From positions 7,130,001-7,194,000 of the forward strand of contig NZ_RAPR01000001.1 in NCBI RefSeq assembly GCF_003610235.1: a stretch of 64,000 bases of DNA, written 5' to 3'. Position 1 is the first letter of the stretch; each line of letters starts with the position of its first letter. Positions 6,882 to 16,374 of this stretch are shown one piece after another. A program made the translations under genes and the position numbers. Under the pieces are notes generated by a model. It ran no database searches. It was not told the DNA's origin and saw only the letters and a program-made list of their open reading frames with translations. This DNA is from Catellatospora citrea. GTDB lineage: Bacteria; Actinomycetota; Actinomycetes; Mycobacteriales; Micromonosporaceae.

Positions 6882-9800
6882 ATGAGACCACCCAGGTGGC
6901 TACGAGCTGCGTTCGTGGGGGTTCTCGTCGTGCCGCTGGCCGGTGCGACGTGGACCACTCCCGGAATGGCGGCTCCCCAGCCCTCGCCCTTCAAGGCGAA
7001 CAAGGTGACGGCGACCTCGCACATCACGGCGGACAAGACCCCCAGCAGCCGGCTCGCGCAGACCGACCCGACGCTGCTCGGCCGCACCGATACCGCGCTG
7101 GTGCCGGTGCTGGTCAAGCTCGACGTCGACGCGGTCGCGACCTATGCCGGCGGCATCGACGGCTACGCCGCGACCAGCCCGCGCGTCACCGGCCGCAAGC
7201 TGTCGGGCGACGCCGCGCAGAAGCGCTACGAGGGCTACCTCGCCCAGCGTGAGGACGCCTTCGTCACGGCGCTCGGCAAGGTGTCGGGCGCCAAGGCCGG
7301 GCAGCGGCTGCGCACCGTCTACGGCGGGGTCGCGGCGGTCGTGCCCGCCAACAAGATCGCTGATGTGCTGAAGATCCCGGGCGTGTCCGCGGTGCAGAAG
7401 GACGAGCTGCGCAAGCCGCTCACCGACGCCAGTGCCCCGTTCATCGGCGCGACCTCGCTCTACCCGGGCCTGGGCGGCACCGCCAACGCGGGCAAGGGCG
7501 TCATCATCGGTGTCATCGACACCGGCGCGTGGCCGGAGCACCCGTCCTTCGCCGACCAGGGCAACCTGGGCGCTCCGCCGGCCAAGGCCGACGGCACGCC
7601 GCGCGAGTGCGACTTCGGCGACAACCCGCTGACCCCCGCCACGGACGTGTTCGTCTGCAACCACAAGCTCATCGGCGGTGGCAAGTTCCTCGACACCTAC
7701 GACGCGCAGACCGGCGACGACGTCTACCACTCCGCGCGTGACAGCGGCGGCCACGGCACCCACACCGCGTCCACCTCGGCCGGCAACAAGCTCGCCTCCG
7801 CGAAGGTGTTCGGCGTCGAGCGCGGCCCGCTGAACGGCGTCGCGCCGGGCGCGTGGCTGTCGGTCTACAAGGCGCTCGGCCCGCAGGGCGGCTACAGCTC
7901 CGACCTGGCCGCCGCCGCGCAGCAGGCGATCCTCGACGGCGTGTCGGTGATCAACTACTCGATCTCGGGTGGCAGCAACCCGTTCACCGACGCCGTGGAG
8001 CTCACGTTCCTCGACGCGTACGCCGCGGGTGTGTTCGTGTCGGCCTCGGCCGGCAACTCCGGGCCCGGCTCGGCGACCACCGACCACGTGTCCCCGTGGG
8101 TCACCACCGTCGCGGCGTCGACCCAGACCCGCGAGTTCGTGTCCACGCTGACCCTCAAGTCGGGTGCGGACACGCTGGTGCTGACCGGCGCGTCCATCAC
8201 CGCCGGGGTCGGCGAGCTGCCCGTGGTGATGGCGTCGTCGTACGGCGACCCGCTCTGCCAGACGGCGGCCCCGGCGTCGGTCGCCGGCAAGATCGTGGCC
8301 TGCCAGCGCGGCGTCAACGCCCGCGTCGAGAAGGGTCACAACGTCAAGGCGGGCGGCGCGGCAGGCATGATCCTGTTCAACGCCTCGCTGGCCGACATCG
8401 AGACCGACAACCACTTCCTGCCGACGGTGCACCTGGCCGACGGCACGCAGTTCAACGCGTTCGTGGCGGCGCACCCCGCCGGCCTGACGGCGTCCTTCAC
8501 CGCCGGCCAGAAGCAGAACGGCCAGGGCGACGTGATGGCGGCGTTCTCGTCGCGCGGCCCGGGCGGGCTGGGCATCAAGCCCGACATCACCGCCCCGGGT
8601 GTGCAGATCCTGGCCGGTAACACGCCCACCCCGGACGCCGTCGACGGCGGCCCGGCGGGCGAGTACTTCCAGGCGATCGCCGGCACGTCCATGTCCGCTC
8701 CGCACATCGCGGGCGCGGCCGTGCTGCTCAAGGCCGCGCACCCGACGTGGACGCCCGGCCAGATCAAGTCCGCCATGATGACCACGGCGAAGACGTCGGT
8801 CGTCAAGGAGGACACGGTCACCCCCGCCGACCCGTTCGACCAGGGTTCGGGCCGTCTCGACCTGACGAAGGCGTCCAACCCGGGCATCACCTTCGACGAG
8901 TCCGCCGAGCGGATGTACTCGCTGGGCAACGACCCGCTCGCGGCCGTGCACCTGAACCTGCCGTCGATCAACGTGCCGACCCTGCCGGGCCGGCTCACCA
9001 CGTACCGCACCGCGGTCAACGTGAGCAACAAGGCGCAGACCTACAAGGTGACCACGACGGCTCCCACCGGTAGCAAGATCACCGTCTCGCCGTCGACGTT
9101 CACCCTCAACCCGGGCAAGTCCGCCCAGCTGAAGATCACGATCGCGTCCAGCGCGCCGACGGCGCAGTACTTCGGGCAGATCAGCCTCGACCCGAGCCGG
9201 TCCGGCATGCCGACCCTGCACCTGCCGGTGGCGTTCGTGCCGCAGCAGGGCAGTGTCAGCCTGACCAGCACCTGCGCCGAGGGCTCCATCGCCTGGCTGG
9301 GCACCACCAGCTGCACGGTGACCGCGACGAACAACTCGTTCGCCGAGGCCACCGCCGACTTCAAGACCAAGCTCGACCTCAACCTCGCGGCCACCGGCGC
9401 CACCGGTGCGACCGTGAACAACCCGTGGCTGGTCACCAAGAACGACGTCACGCTGGCCGGCGCGCAGCCGGGTGTGCCGTCGATCGCGCCCGGTGCCGGA
9501 CCGGCGGGCTACATCCCCCTCGCGGCGTTCGGCATCACGCCGGACCCGCTGGGCGATGAGTCGATCATCAACTACACCGTGCCGCCGTACGTCTACAACG
9601 GACTCACGTACACCTCCATCGGCATCCTGTCCAACGGCTACGCGGTCGTCGGCGGCGCCACCAGCGAGGACAACAACTGCTGCAACCTGACCCAGATCCC
9701 GGACACGGCCCGCCCGAACAACGTGCTGGCCCCGTTCTGGAGCGACCTCGACGGCACCAACGACGAGGGCGCGCGGGTGGCGACGCTGACCGACGGCGTC

Positions 9801-10211
9801 AACACCTGGCTGGTCATCGAGTGGCAGGTGGACGTGTGGGGCACCAACTCCAACCGCCACTTCCAGATCTGGATCGGCGTCAACGGCACCCAGGACATCT
9901 CGTACGCGTACGACGCGGCCGCGCTGCCCGCCGACCCGGGTGGTCAGGCGTACATCGTGGGCGCGGAGAGCGCGGACGGCACCGGTGGCGAGCAGCTCCC
10001 CGTCGGCACCCTGCCGACCGAGGACCTGGTTGTCACCAGCACCGACCCGGCTCCCGGCGGTTCGGCGTCCTACACCGTCAACCTCCGCGGCATCCTGCCC
10101 GGTTCCGGCGTTCTCACCACTGAGATGACCGCCTCGACCGTGCCGGGTGTCACCGTGGTCAACTCCACGGTGGTCGTGCGACGCATCGGCGCCTCCGGTC
10201 AGCAGCCCTGA
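6882..10211 (+). CDS. Secreted subtilisin-like serine protease (S8) with PA domain
   Basis: An extracellular endopeptidase of 1109 residues. It has a signal peptide (about 1-30), an inhibitor-like propeptide (about 70-180, ending near VSAVQKDELRK), and a catalytic domain with Asp213 (VIDTGAWPEH), His291 (GGHGTHTAS) and Ser603 (GTSMSAPHIAG). A PA insertion spans about 420-540. Beyond 650 come two beta-sandwich regions and a final beta-rich domain with a CC pair and several Asn- and Trp-rich strands. AGAAAGG seven bases before the ATG fixes the start. A strong terminator follows. The layout matches large actinobacterial peptidases used for protein scavenging. The last ~250 residues are less familiar. 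Confidence 0.95.
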   Translation: MRPPRWLRAAFVGVLVVPLAGATWTTPGMAAPQPSPFKANKVTATSHITADKTPSSRLAQTDPTLLGRTDTALVPVLVKLDVDAVATYAGGIDGYAATSPRVTGRKLSGDAAQKRYEGYLAQREDAFVTALGKVSGAKAGQRLRTVYGGVAAVVPANKIADVLKIPGVSAVQKDELRKPLTDASAPFIGATSLYPGLGGTANAGKGVIIGVIDTGAWPEHPSFADQGNLGAPPAKADGTPRECDFGDNPLTPATDVFVCNHKLIGGGKFLDTYDAQTGDDVYHSARDSGGHGTHTASTSAGNKLASAKVFGVERGPLNGVAPGAWLSVYKALGPQGGYSSDLAAAAQQAILDGVSVINYSISGGSNPFTDAVELTFLDAYAAGVFVSASAGNSGPGSATTDHVSPWVTTVAASTQTREFVSTLTLKSGADTLVLTGASITAGVGELPVVMASSYGDPLCQTAAPASVAGKIVACQRGVNARVEKGHNVKAGGAAGMILFNASLADIETDNHFLPTVHLADGTQFNAFVAAHPAGLTASFTAGQKQNGQGDVMAAFSSRGPGGLGIKPDITAPGVQILAGNTPTPDAVDGGPAGEYFQAIAGTSMSAPHIAGAAVLLKAAHPTWTPGQIKSAMMTTAKTSVVKEDTVTPADPFDQGSGRLDLTKASNPGITFDESAERMYSLGNDPLAAVHLNLPSINVPTLPGRLTTYRTAVNVSNKAQTYKVTTTAPTGSKITVSPSTFTLNPGKSAQLKITIASSAPTAQYFGQISLDPSRSGMPTLHLPVAFVPQQGSVSLTSTCAEGSIAWLGTTSCTVTATNNSFAEATADFKTKLDLNLAATGATGATVNNPWLVTKNDVTLAGAQPGVPSIAPGAGPAGYIPLAAFGITPDPLGDESIINYTVPPYVYNGLTYTSIGILSNGYAVVGGATSEDNNCCNLTQIPDTARPNNVLAPFWSDLDGTNDEGARVATLTDGVNTWLVIEWQVDVWGTNSNRHFQIWIGVNGTQDISYAYDAAALPADPGGQAYIVGAESADGTGGEQLPVGTLPTEDLVVTSTDPAPGGSASYTVNLRGILPGSGVLTTEMTASTVPGVTVVNSTVVVRRIGASGQQP

Positions 10212-10225
10212 CCGGAGCTGAACTG

Positions 10226-10264
10226 AGGCCGGGGTGCGCAGCGATGCGCACCCCGGCCTTTCTT
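10226..10264 (+). terminator. Rho-independent terminator after the subtilase gene
   Basis: A perfect 15-base stem, AGGCCGGGGTGCGCA with its complement, closes a GCGA tetraloop and is followed by TTCTTC. It lies between convergent genes and may serve both. Confidence 0.85.
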
Positions 10265-10270
10265 CATGGG

Positions 10271-10885
10271 TCAGACCGGTGTCGCCGCCGTGACCCCGCG
10301 CTGCCAAGGGTGCGGCACCCGCACCCAGGCCATGCCCGCCGCGGTCGCCGCTTCGATGCCCAGGTCGGCGTCCTCGAACACCACGCAGTGCTCCGGCGCG
10401 ACCCCGAGCCGCCGCGCGGCCAGCAGGAACGCCTCCGGATCCGGCTTGGCCCGCGTGTAGTCCTCCGCGCACACCATCAGGTCGAACCGGTCGAGCAGGC
10501 CGAGCGTCGTCAGCGAGCCGGTGACGGAGTCACGGGCCCCGCCGGAGACGATCGCGAACGGGATCCGCCCATGGGCGTGCTCGATGTGCGCCAGCACCTC
10601 CGGCACGGCCGTCAGCTGCGGGAGCAGTTCCTGATACAGGCCCTCCCGGCGCCGGTCGACCTCGGCGACCGGCATGGCCAGCCCCTGCGTGGTGTTCAGG
10701 TCGGCGATGACGTCGGCCACCGTCCGGCCCGCCCACGCGTAGAACAGGTCCTCGGGCAGGTCGCAACCCCACTCGCCGACCGCCTGCGACCACGCGCGGT
10801 AGTGCAGCGGCATCGAGTCGGCGACGGTGCCGTCGCAGTCGAACAGGTAGGCCCGGAACTCCCCGGGCGGCAGCGGCAGCATCAT
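10271..10885 (-). CDS. HAD-superfamily hydrolase (beta-phosphoglucomutase-like)
   Basis: A 204-residue HAD phosphatase or phosphomutase. Motif I is LFDCDGTVADS, motif II lies in FAIVSGGARDS, the motif III lysine is in RAKPDPEAF, and motif IV is VVFEDADLGIEAA. A helical cap follows motif I, as in subfamily I members that act on sugar phosphates or 2-deoxyglucose-6-phosphate. The substrate cannot be assigned. It lies 24 bases downstream of the next gene on the same strand and may be co-transcribed with it. Confidence 0.88.
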   Translation of the reverse strand: MMLPLPPGEFRAYLFDCDGTVADSMPLHYRAWSQAVGEWGCDLPEDLFYAWAGRTVADVIADLNTTQGLAMPVAEVDRRREGLYQELLPQLTAVPEVLAHIEHAHGRIPFAIVSGGARDSVTGSLTTLGLLDRFDLMVCAEDYTRAKPDPEAFLLAARRLGVAPEHCVVFEDADLGIEAATAAGMAWVRVPHPWQRGVTAATPV

Positions 10886-10909
10886 CGCAGCAGGCTACCC
10901 GCGCGAGCG

Positions 10910-11797
10910 CTACAGGCTCACCGCGTACCAGGTCCGGGTGGACGTGCCGCGCACGTAAAGATGCCGTCCGCGGCCGACGGTCCGGAACCGGCCGCGCAGC
11001 GGGCCGCCGCCGGGCATGGTGAGCACCGCCTCGTCGACCACGACGGCCTCGTCGTCGGTCAACCGGCAGTAGTGCAGGTGATCGCTCCTGTCGCCGCCGA
11101 GCAGGAGGATCCGGTCACCGTGCACCGCGATGCCCCGAGGGCTGCGCACCGGGTTGCGGCGCACCCGGAAGCGCCCGTCGGCGTGCGTCTGCAGGAGCGG
11201 GAACGTGGGGTAGTAAACGGCCCAGGCCACCCTGTCGTCTACGTTGCACGCGTATACGGTGTCGATGTATTCGATGCCCTCCGGGGGCGAATAGCCCCAC
11301 TGCCGGTTGCCGCCGCTGTCCCAGCGGACCAGGCCGGCGGCGCTGATCGGGTCGACGTAGACGCCCTCGTCGAAGTAGGCACTCCACAGGTTGTGCTGCC
11401 GGTCGGCCAGCACGTGCTCGATCCCGGTGCCCATGTCGAAGGTGTGCCGCCGCCGACCGTCCCGGCCGTAGATCTGAGCGCCCTTCGCGCGGTCGGCACC
11501 GTGCCCCCGCAGGAGAACCCGCTCGTTGGGCAGCGTGTCCAGATGACTGGGCCGCAGGTCGACGTCCCGCAGGACACGTTCGCGGATGGCTGTTCCGTCG
11601 CTGCTGACGAGCAGGCCGTCGTAGGGGTACCGGGACGGGCGGGCGTAGGGCTTGCCGTACGGGCTCGGCTCCAGGTCCACCTGCGGGCAGAGGAACCAGA
11701 GTGCTCTGCCCCAGGCGTCCACGGTGGTGGCCAGTACCTGGCGGTCGTCGTACTGCCGGGGCAACCGGGCGTGCGGAAGCAGCGCCACCTGCCTCAA
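10910..11797 (-). CDS. Hypothetical protein, likely beta-propeller
   Basis: A 295-residue protein with no signal peptide. Repeating strand-turn units such as LWFLCPQ, LLVSSDG, NLWSAYFDEGVYVD and RILLLGGDR suggest a beta-propeller, but no signature identifies a function. The start is a TTG with a consensus ribosome site, GAGGTGA, four to five bases upstream. It is followed closely by the HAD gene, so the pair may form a small operon. Confidence 0.65.
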   Translation of the reverse strand: MRQVALLPHARLPRQYDDRQVLATTVDAWGRALWFLCPQVDLEPSPYGKPYARPSRYPYDGLLVSSDGTAIRERVLRDVDLRPSHLDTLPNERVLLRGHGADRAKGAQIYGRDGRRRHTFDMGTGIEHVLADRQHNLWSAYFDEGVYVDPISAAGLVRWDSGGNRQWGYSPPEGIEYIDTVYACNVDDRVAWAVYYPTFPLLQTHADGRFRVRRNPVRSPRGIAVHGDRILLLGGDRSDHLHYCRLTDDEAVVVDEAVLTMPGGGPLRGRFRTVGRGRHLYVRGTSTRTWYAVSL

Positions 11798-11845
11798 GAA
11801 ATCACCTCGCGGGCGAAGGAACGCGACCGCGCCATCCTCGCAGAC

Positions 11846-12829
11846 TCAGGCGGCGCCCGCGGCCCGGGCGGCCCGCCCGGCGATCTCGCGCAGGTAGGTG
11901 ACCAGTTCCGGTGGCGAGTGCACCTCGAACTCGCAGCCGAGCATCAACAGGCGCCAGGCCAGCCACTCCAGCGGCTCGGTATGGCTGATCAGCCGGCAGC
12001 TGTCCGCGTCGATCGGCACCAGGTCGGCGGGGGAGTCGCCGATCCGTCCCGCCACCTGCTCCAGCGGTGCGTGCAGGGTCGCCACCGCCTGGTACACGGG
12101 TGAGAGCTCGCTCAGCTTGGCGGTCACGTACGCGGTGGCGTCGGCGGCGGGCAGGGTCCGCGGTGCGGTGCGCTGCCCCGTCGGGCGCAACGCGCTCATC
12201 CGGTCCACCCGGAACATGCGCCAGTCGGCGCGGTCGGCGTCGTAGGCGACCAGATACCACCGGCGGCCCGCGGACACCAGCTTGTGCGGCTCGACCAGCC
12301 GCTCGCTGTCCGTGCCGCCGCGCCGCCGGTAGCCGAACCGCAGCCGTTCCCGGTTGCCGACGGCGGCGGCCAGCGTGGTCAGGTGCTCCGGGTCGACCGT
12401 CGGGCCGTCCCAGCCCGTCATCGGCACGGTGGCCCGGCCGAGCACGCCGACCCGGTGGCGCAGCCGCGACGGCAGCACCTGTTCGAGTTTCGCCAGTGCG
12501 CGGACCGAGGCCTCGTCGATCCCGGTGACCGCGTGCACGGCCGCGGTGCGCAGGCCGACGGCGATCGCCACCGCCTCGTCGTCGTCGAGCAGCAGCGGCG
12601 GCATGGCCTTGCCGGCGACCAGGCGGTAGCCGCCCACCGCGCCCATCGTCGCCTGCACCGGGTAGCCGAGGTCGCGCAGGCGGTCCACGTCGCGCCGGAT
12701 GGTGCGCACGCTGACCTCCAGCCTGGTCGCGAGCTCGCTGCCGGGCCACTCCCGGGGCGTCTGCAGCAAGGACAGCAGGTTCAGCAGCCGGGCGGGGGTG
12801 TCGGTCATGTTCTCCATCATGGCGGTCAT
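11846..12829 (-). CDS. WYL-domain (YafY-type) transcriptional regulator
   Basis: An N-terminal DeoR-like helix-turn-helix (WPGSELATRLEVSVRTIRRDVDRLRDLGYPV) is followed by a WYL ligand-binding domain containing GRRWYLVAYDADRADWRMFRVDRM. The length, 327 residues, is normal for the family. I chose the ATG at 12829: it lies nine bases after TAGGTT, which fits a leaderless transcript, while in-frame ATGs at 12820, 12817 and 12808 are alternatives. The gene is divergent from an epoxide hydrolase across about 40 bases, a common arrangement in which the WYL protein controls the divergent enzyme gene. Confidence 0.9.
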   Translation of the reverse strand: MTAMMENMTDTPARLLNLLSLLQTPREWPGSELATRLEVSVRTIRRDVDRLRDLGYPVQATMGAVGGYRLVAGKAMPPLLLDDDEAVAIAVGLRTAAVHAVTGIDEASVRALAKLEQVLPSRLRHRVGVLGRATVPMTGWDGPTVDPEHLTTLAAAVGNRERLRFGYRRRGGTDSERLVEPHKLVSAGRRWYLVAYDADRADWRMFRVDRMSALRPTGQRTAPRTLPAADATAYVTAKLSELSPVYQAVATLHAPLEQVAGRIGDSPADLVPIDADSCRLISHTEPLEWLAWRLLMLGCEFEVHSPPELVTYLREIAGRAARAAGAA

Positions 12830-12858
12830 GTGTGACAGAACCTGACCTACATGGGTTC

Positions 12859-12864
12859 TAGCGT
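12859..12864 (+). promoter_or_regulatory. -10 box of a leaderless epoxide hydrolase transcript
   Basis: TAGCGT sits seven bases before the ATG at 12872, with no ribosome site between. This matches the TAnnnT-plus-7 pattern of leaderless actinobacterial genes. Confidence 0.5.
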
Positions 12865-12871
12865 GGCCCGC

Positions 12872-14023
12872 ATGACGCCCTTTCGGATCGACATCCCCCA
12901 AGCCGACCTCGACGACCTGCGCGACCGGCTGGCCCGGACCCGCTGGCCCCGGCAGACGCCCGGCGACGGCTGGAGCCGCGGCGTGCCGGTGGACTACCTG
13001 CGGGAGCTGGCCGAACACTGGGCCACCGGCTACGACTGGCGCGTGCACGAGGCGCGGCTGAACGAATTCCCCCAGTTCATCACCGAGATCGACGGCCTGG
13101 ACGTGCACTTCCTGCACGTGCGCTCGCCGGAGCCGGATGCGCTCCCGCTGCTCCTGACCCACGGCTGGCCCAACTCCGTCGTGGAGTTCACCGAGCTCAT
13201 CGGGCCGCTCACCGACCCGCGCGCCCACGGCGCGGAAACCGGGCAGGCCTTCCACGTGGTGGTGCCGTCCGTGCCGGGATACGGGTTCTCGCAGGCGCCG
13301 CCGCAGACCGGGTTCACGGTCGGCCGGCTCGCCCGGACGTGGGCCGAACTCATGGCGCGCCTCGGTTACGACCGCTACGGCACGCAGGGCGGCGACCTGG
13401 GCGCGTACGTGGCCCCGGCGGTGGCCGAGGTCGCGCCGGAGCACGTGGTCGGCGTGCACATCGACGGCGGCTTCGGGTTCCCCACCGCGGCCGACGTGCC
13501 GGGCATGAGCGAGGCCGAACGTGCCGAGTGGGACCTCATGCAGCAGTGGATGAGCGGTGGTGTGGACCATCACGCGCTGCTGCGGGCCGCACCGCAGACC
13601 TTCGCCTACGCCTGGAACGACTCCCCGGCCGGGCTGCTGGCCTGGCTGATGCAGAAGTTCAAGGAGTTCGCCTTCATGGCCGACACCCCGGACCACGTCA
13701 TCGACCGGGACCAGCTGCTCACCAACGCGAGCGTCTACTGGTTCACCGGCACGTCGGGATCGTCCTCGTGGCCGATGTACGACCGGCTGACCCTGGCCGA
13801 CGACGGCGGATTCGCCTGGCCGAAGGGTCAGCGCCGGGTGCCGTCGGGTGTGTACGGCGGCGGTTCGGCGCTGATGCGGCGGCTCGCGGAGCGCGACAAC
13901 ACCATCGCGCACTGGCCCGAGGGCAACCCCGGCAACCACTTCGTGGCCATGGAGCAGCCGTCGGCGCACGCGGCCGACATCCGCGCCTTCTTCACCAAGG
14001 TGCGCGCCCGGTCGGACCGCTAG
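12872..14023 (+). CDS. Epoxide hydrolase with EHN domain (first paralog)
   Basis: A 383-residue alpha/beta-hydrolase with the N-terminal epoxide-hydrolase domain (about 3-105). HGWP (97-100) forms the oxyanion hole and Asp175 in TQGGDLGAY is the predicted nucleophile; the usual motif is GGDWG, so Leu replaces Trp here. The closing histidine is in [10 protein letters not shown]. The family opens epoxides to diols and includes hydrolases of juvenile hormone and xenobiotics. It is divergent from the WYL regulator. A second member lies at 51.9 kb. Confidence 0.9.
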   Translation: MTPFRIDIPQADLDDLRDRLARTRWPRQTPGDGWSRGVPVDYLRELAEHWATGYDWRVHEARLNEFPQFITEIDGLDVHFLHVRSPEPDALPLLLTHGWPNSVVEFTELIGPLTDPRAHGAETGQAFHVVVPSVPGYGFSQAPPQTGFTVGRLARTWAELMARLGYDRYGTQGGDLGAYVAPAVAEVAPEHVVGVHIDGGFGFPTAADVPGMSEAERAEWDLMQQWMSGGVDHHALLRAAPQTFAYAWNDSPAGLLAWLMQKFKEFAFMADTPDHVIDRDQLLTNASVYWFTGTSGSSSWPMYDRLTLADDGGFAWPKGQRRVPSGVYGGGSALMRRLAERDNTIAHWPEGNPGNHFVAMEQPSAHAADIRAFFTKVRARSDR

Positions 14024-14052
14024 CCGGGGCACGGTCGTGCCGACCTGAGCGA

Positions 14053-14082
14053 CGCCGAGAGGGTGGTCCCGCCCTCTCGGCG
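14053..14082. terminator. Bidirectional hairpin between convergent genes
   Basis: CGCCGAGAGGG pairs perfectly with CCCTCTCGGCG across an eight-base loop, 30 bases after the epoxide hydrolase stop and 35 bases before the end of the GT87 gene. There is no U-run, as is common in actinobacteria. Confidence 0.65.
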
Positions 14083-14116
14083 CGGTCAGCGGCGTGACCG
14101 GCGCACCGAGGTCCGG

Positions 14117-15730
14117 CTACTTCCACAGGTCCCGGGGCGGATTCTCGATCAACCGGTCGTCGGCGTCGTAGGCGAGGAACTGGGCGTAGTGCAGGTTGGT
14201 GCCGGTGAAGCTGAACACCCGCTCCCCGCCGCCGAGGTCCCAGATCGGCACGGCGTGCAGTGGCGCGCCAGGCGCGGTGCGCATCGAAAGCCGGGCGACC
14301 CGCGGGCTGACCCATCCTTCGACGCTCGACCGCTGCCCGTCCGACCCGACGCTGTAGTTGAGCAGCATCCGGCCGCCCTGCGAACCGTCCCGGTCGCACT
14401 CGCCGGCACCGTCGCCCCAGCAGACGGAGAACTGGGAGAAGACCTCACGGGTCTGGTCGAGGTCGTTGAGCCGCAGGCCGGGGTCGACACTCGGCGGCAG
14501 CGGAAGCAGCGCGAACACCGCGACGCCGGCCGCGGCGGAGGTCAGACCACGAGCCCACACCGACCTCGCGCCGGGCGCGACGGCGTTGTCCCTGGCGGCC
14601 TTGCGCGCGTTCAGGGCGCCGCCGAGGCCGACGCAGCAGATCACCGCGACGCTGATCCCGCGGATGTTGCTGAACACGAACTGCAGACCTGGTGTCGTGG
14701 CCGACTCGATGGTCAGGTTCGCCAGCGACAGCGTCATGACGAGCAGGAGGAACGCGCCCGCGGCCCGGCGGGCCGAACCGGCGGAGGCGACCAGCAGCAT
14801 GCCGGCGAGCACCGTCCACACCTGGTGGTGGGTCCAGGACACGGGCGACGCGGCGATGGTGGCGCAGCCGACCAGCACCGCGGCATGTGCTCGACGGCCC
14901 TCGCGGGCGAGGCCGCGAGCCCGCCACAGGGCCAGGGCGCAGATCGCGGCGACGAGCACCAGCCACACCACCGGGCGGTGCTCGGCGCCGATGCCGGCAC
15001 GGCCGAGAACGGCGTGCAGCGACTGGTTGCCCAGCGAAGCCATGTCGCCGACCCGAGCGGTGCTGAACAGCGACGCGGTCCAGAATTGCAGGCTGTCGGC
15101 CGGGAGCAGGACCGCCGCCACGACGGCGCTGCCGGCGAACGCCGCAGCCGCCCGCAGCGCGTCCCGGCGGCGTCCGGCGAGCAGGAAGAACACCACGAAC
15201 AGCAGGGGCGTGAGTTTGATCGCCGCGGCCAGCCCGACGAGCACGCCGCGCCAGCGCGCGGGGGTGATCTCCAGCGCGTCGAGCAGCGTCAGCACGACGA
15301 CGAAGATGCTGATCTGGCCGAACCGCAGATCACTCTGCACCGGGGCGGAGGCGATCAGCACGCAGGCCAGGACCCCGGCGAACAGCTGCCGCCACGGCGC
15401 GTGCTCCCAGCGGGCCGCCAGCGCCACGGCGATCACCGCGACGGCCGCGACGATCGCGACCAGCCACAGCACCCGTGTCACCGACTCGGACATCCACCCG
15501 AGCGGCCAGAGCACCAGCGCCGCGAACGGCGGGTAGGTGAACGGGTCGCCGTTGTCGGCGGCGTACTCGTACAGCGGGCGGCCCGACTGCGCCTGCCGCA
15601 CCGCGCCGACGTACACGTGCAGATCGGCGAGCCGGTCGAACTCAGGGCGGCGCAGAGCCAGCGTTCCCGACACCGCGGCCACCGTCCCGAACACGAGCCA
15701 CAGCGCGTTCACCCGCCAGTCTTTGAGCAT
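14117..15730 (-). CDS. GT87/DUF2029 membrane mannosyltransferase-like protein
   Basis: A 537-residue polytopic membrane protein with about ten membrane segments. The N-terminal loop ADLHVYVGAV and the segment FTYPPFAALVLWPLG are hallmarks of the GT87 polyprenyl-phosphomannose-dependent alpha-1,2-mannosyltransferases (PimE and MptC relatives). Such enzymes add sugars to lipids or glycans on the outer face of the membrane. The last ~130 residues, after a membrane segment near PLPPSVDPG, form a probably extracellular soluble domain that the basic family lacks. It stands alone between two hairpins, so its substrate is unknown. Confidence 0.8.
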   Translation of the reverse strand: MLKDWRVNALWLVFGTVAAVSGTLALRRPEFDRLADLHVYVGAVRQAQSGRPLYEYAADNGDPFTYPPFAALVLWPLGWMSESVTRVLWLVAIVAAVAVIAVALAARWEHAPWRQLFAGVLACVLIASAPVQSDLRFGQISIFVVVLTLLDALEITPARWRGVLVGLAAAIKLTPLLFVVFFLLAGRRRDALRAAAAFAGSAVVAAVLLPADSLQFWTASLFSTARVGDMASLGNQSLHAVLGRAGIGAEHRPVVWLVLVAAICALALWRARGLAREGRRAHAAVLVGCATIAASPVSWTHHQVWTVLAGMLLVASAGSARRAAGAFLLLVMTLSLANLTIESATTPGLQFVFSNIRGISVAVICCVGLGGALNARKAARDNAVAPGARSVWARGLTSAAAGVAVFALLPLPPSVDPGLRLNDLDQTREVFSQFSVCWGDGAGECDRDGSQGGRMLLNYSVGSDGQRSSVEGWVSPRVARLSMRTAPGAPLHAVPIWDLGGGERVFSFTGTNLHYAQFLAYDADDRLIENPPRDLWK

Positions 15731-15868
15731 CGGCGCAGGATAGCCGCCAGCGGGCGCGGCGGCTGCCCCCCGCAGTGGCCGCGCCGGCGCAAGACCGGGG
15801 CGGTGTTCGAGCGGTGGCGGATGCTCGCGGGGACGGCAGCAGGGCGCCGCCGTCCCCGTTGCGGGAGA

Positions 15869-16225
15869 TCAGTGGTCCTGCAGCAGGCCCAGCACATTGC
15901 CGTCGAGATCGGTGACGGTGGCCACCAGGCGGCCGCCGCCGACGTCGTGCGCGGCCTGCTGCACGGTGGCGCCCGCGGCGGTCACCTCGGCGAGCTTGGC
16001 CTCGATGTCCGGCACGTGCCAGTACGTGACCGGCGAGGTCAGGCCCTGCGGTCCGCCGGCAGGCACCAGTCCGATCTGCTGTCCGGCGGCGTCGAAGCCG
16101 ACGTAGTACGGCGAGTCGGTCTGCGGCGGCACGCCGAGCAGCGCGGCGTACACGGCCTTCGCCGCCGCGAGGTCGGACACCGGGTGCAGCACGGTCTTGC
16201 CGCCGTGGGTGGAAGTGCCGGTCAT
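15869..16225 (-). CDS. VOC-family (glyoxalase/dioxygenase-like) protein
   Basis: A 118-residue protein with two beta-alpha-beta-beta-beta modules. The early His in KTVLHPVSDL and the VTDLDGNVLGL segment near the end are typical VOC metal-site regions. AGGAG lies five bases before the ATG. It is probably a small metal-binding enzyme or binding protein. Specificity within the superfamily cannot be read from the sequence. Confidence 0.82.
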   Translation of the reverse strand: MTGTSTHGGKTVLHPVSDLAAAKAVYAALLGVPPQTDSPYYVGFDAAGQQIGLVPAGGPQGLTSPVTYWHVPDIEAKLAEVTAAGATVQQAAHDVGGGRLVATVTDLDGNVLGLLQDH

Positions 16226-16374
16226 GATCACTCCTGGGGTCGTGGGCCGTTGCGGCCCGCTCGATGTGTCCCGCCGTGACCAGCGGGAACTGGGTAAAGC
16301 TTGTCGTTTGCGGGGTCCGGCCCGCATCCGTGACGACCACGGAACACACCACGGATCGCGCGTACGGACGCCGC

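Noticed and set aside
6900..10472. Very long minus-strand open frame opposite the subtilase
   Set aside because: It is the antisense shadow of a clear protease gene and its protein is Arg/Gly/Val-rich with no domain. High GC content makes such frames common.
10244..12103. Plus-strand 619-codon open frame over the HAD, propeller-like and WYL genes
   Set aside because: It runs antisense across three recognisable genes and has no start context or domain of its own.
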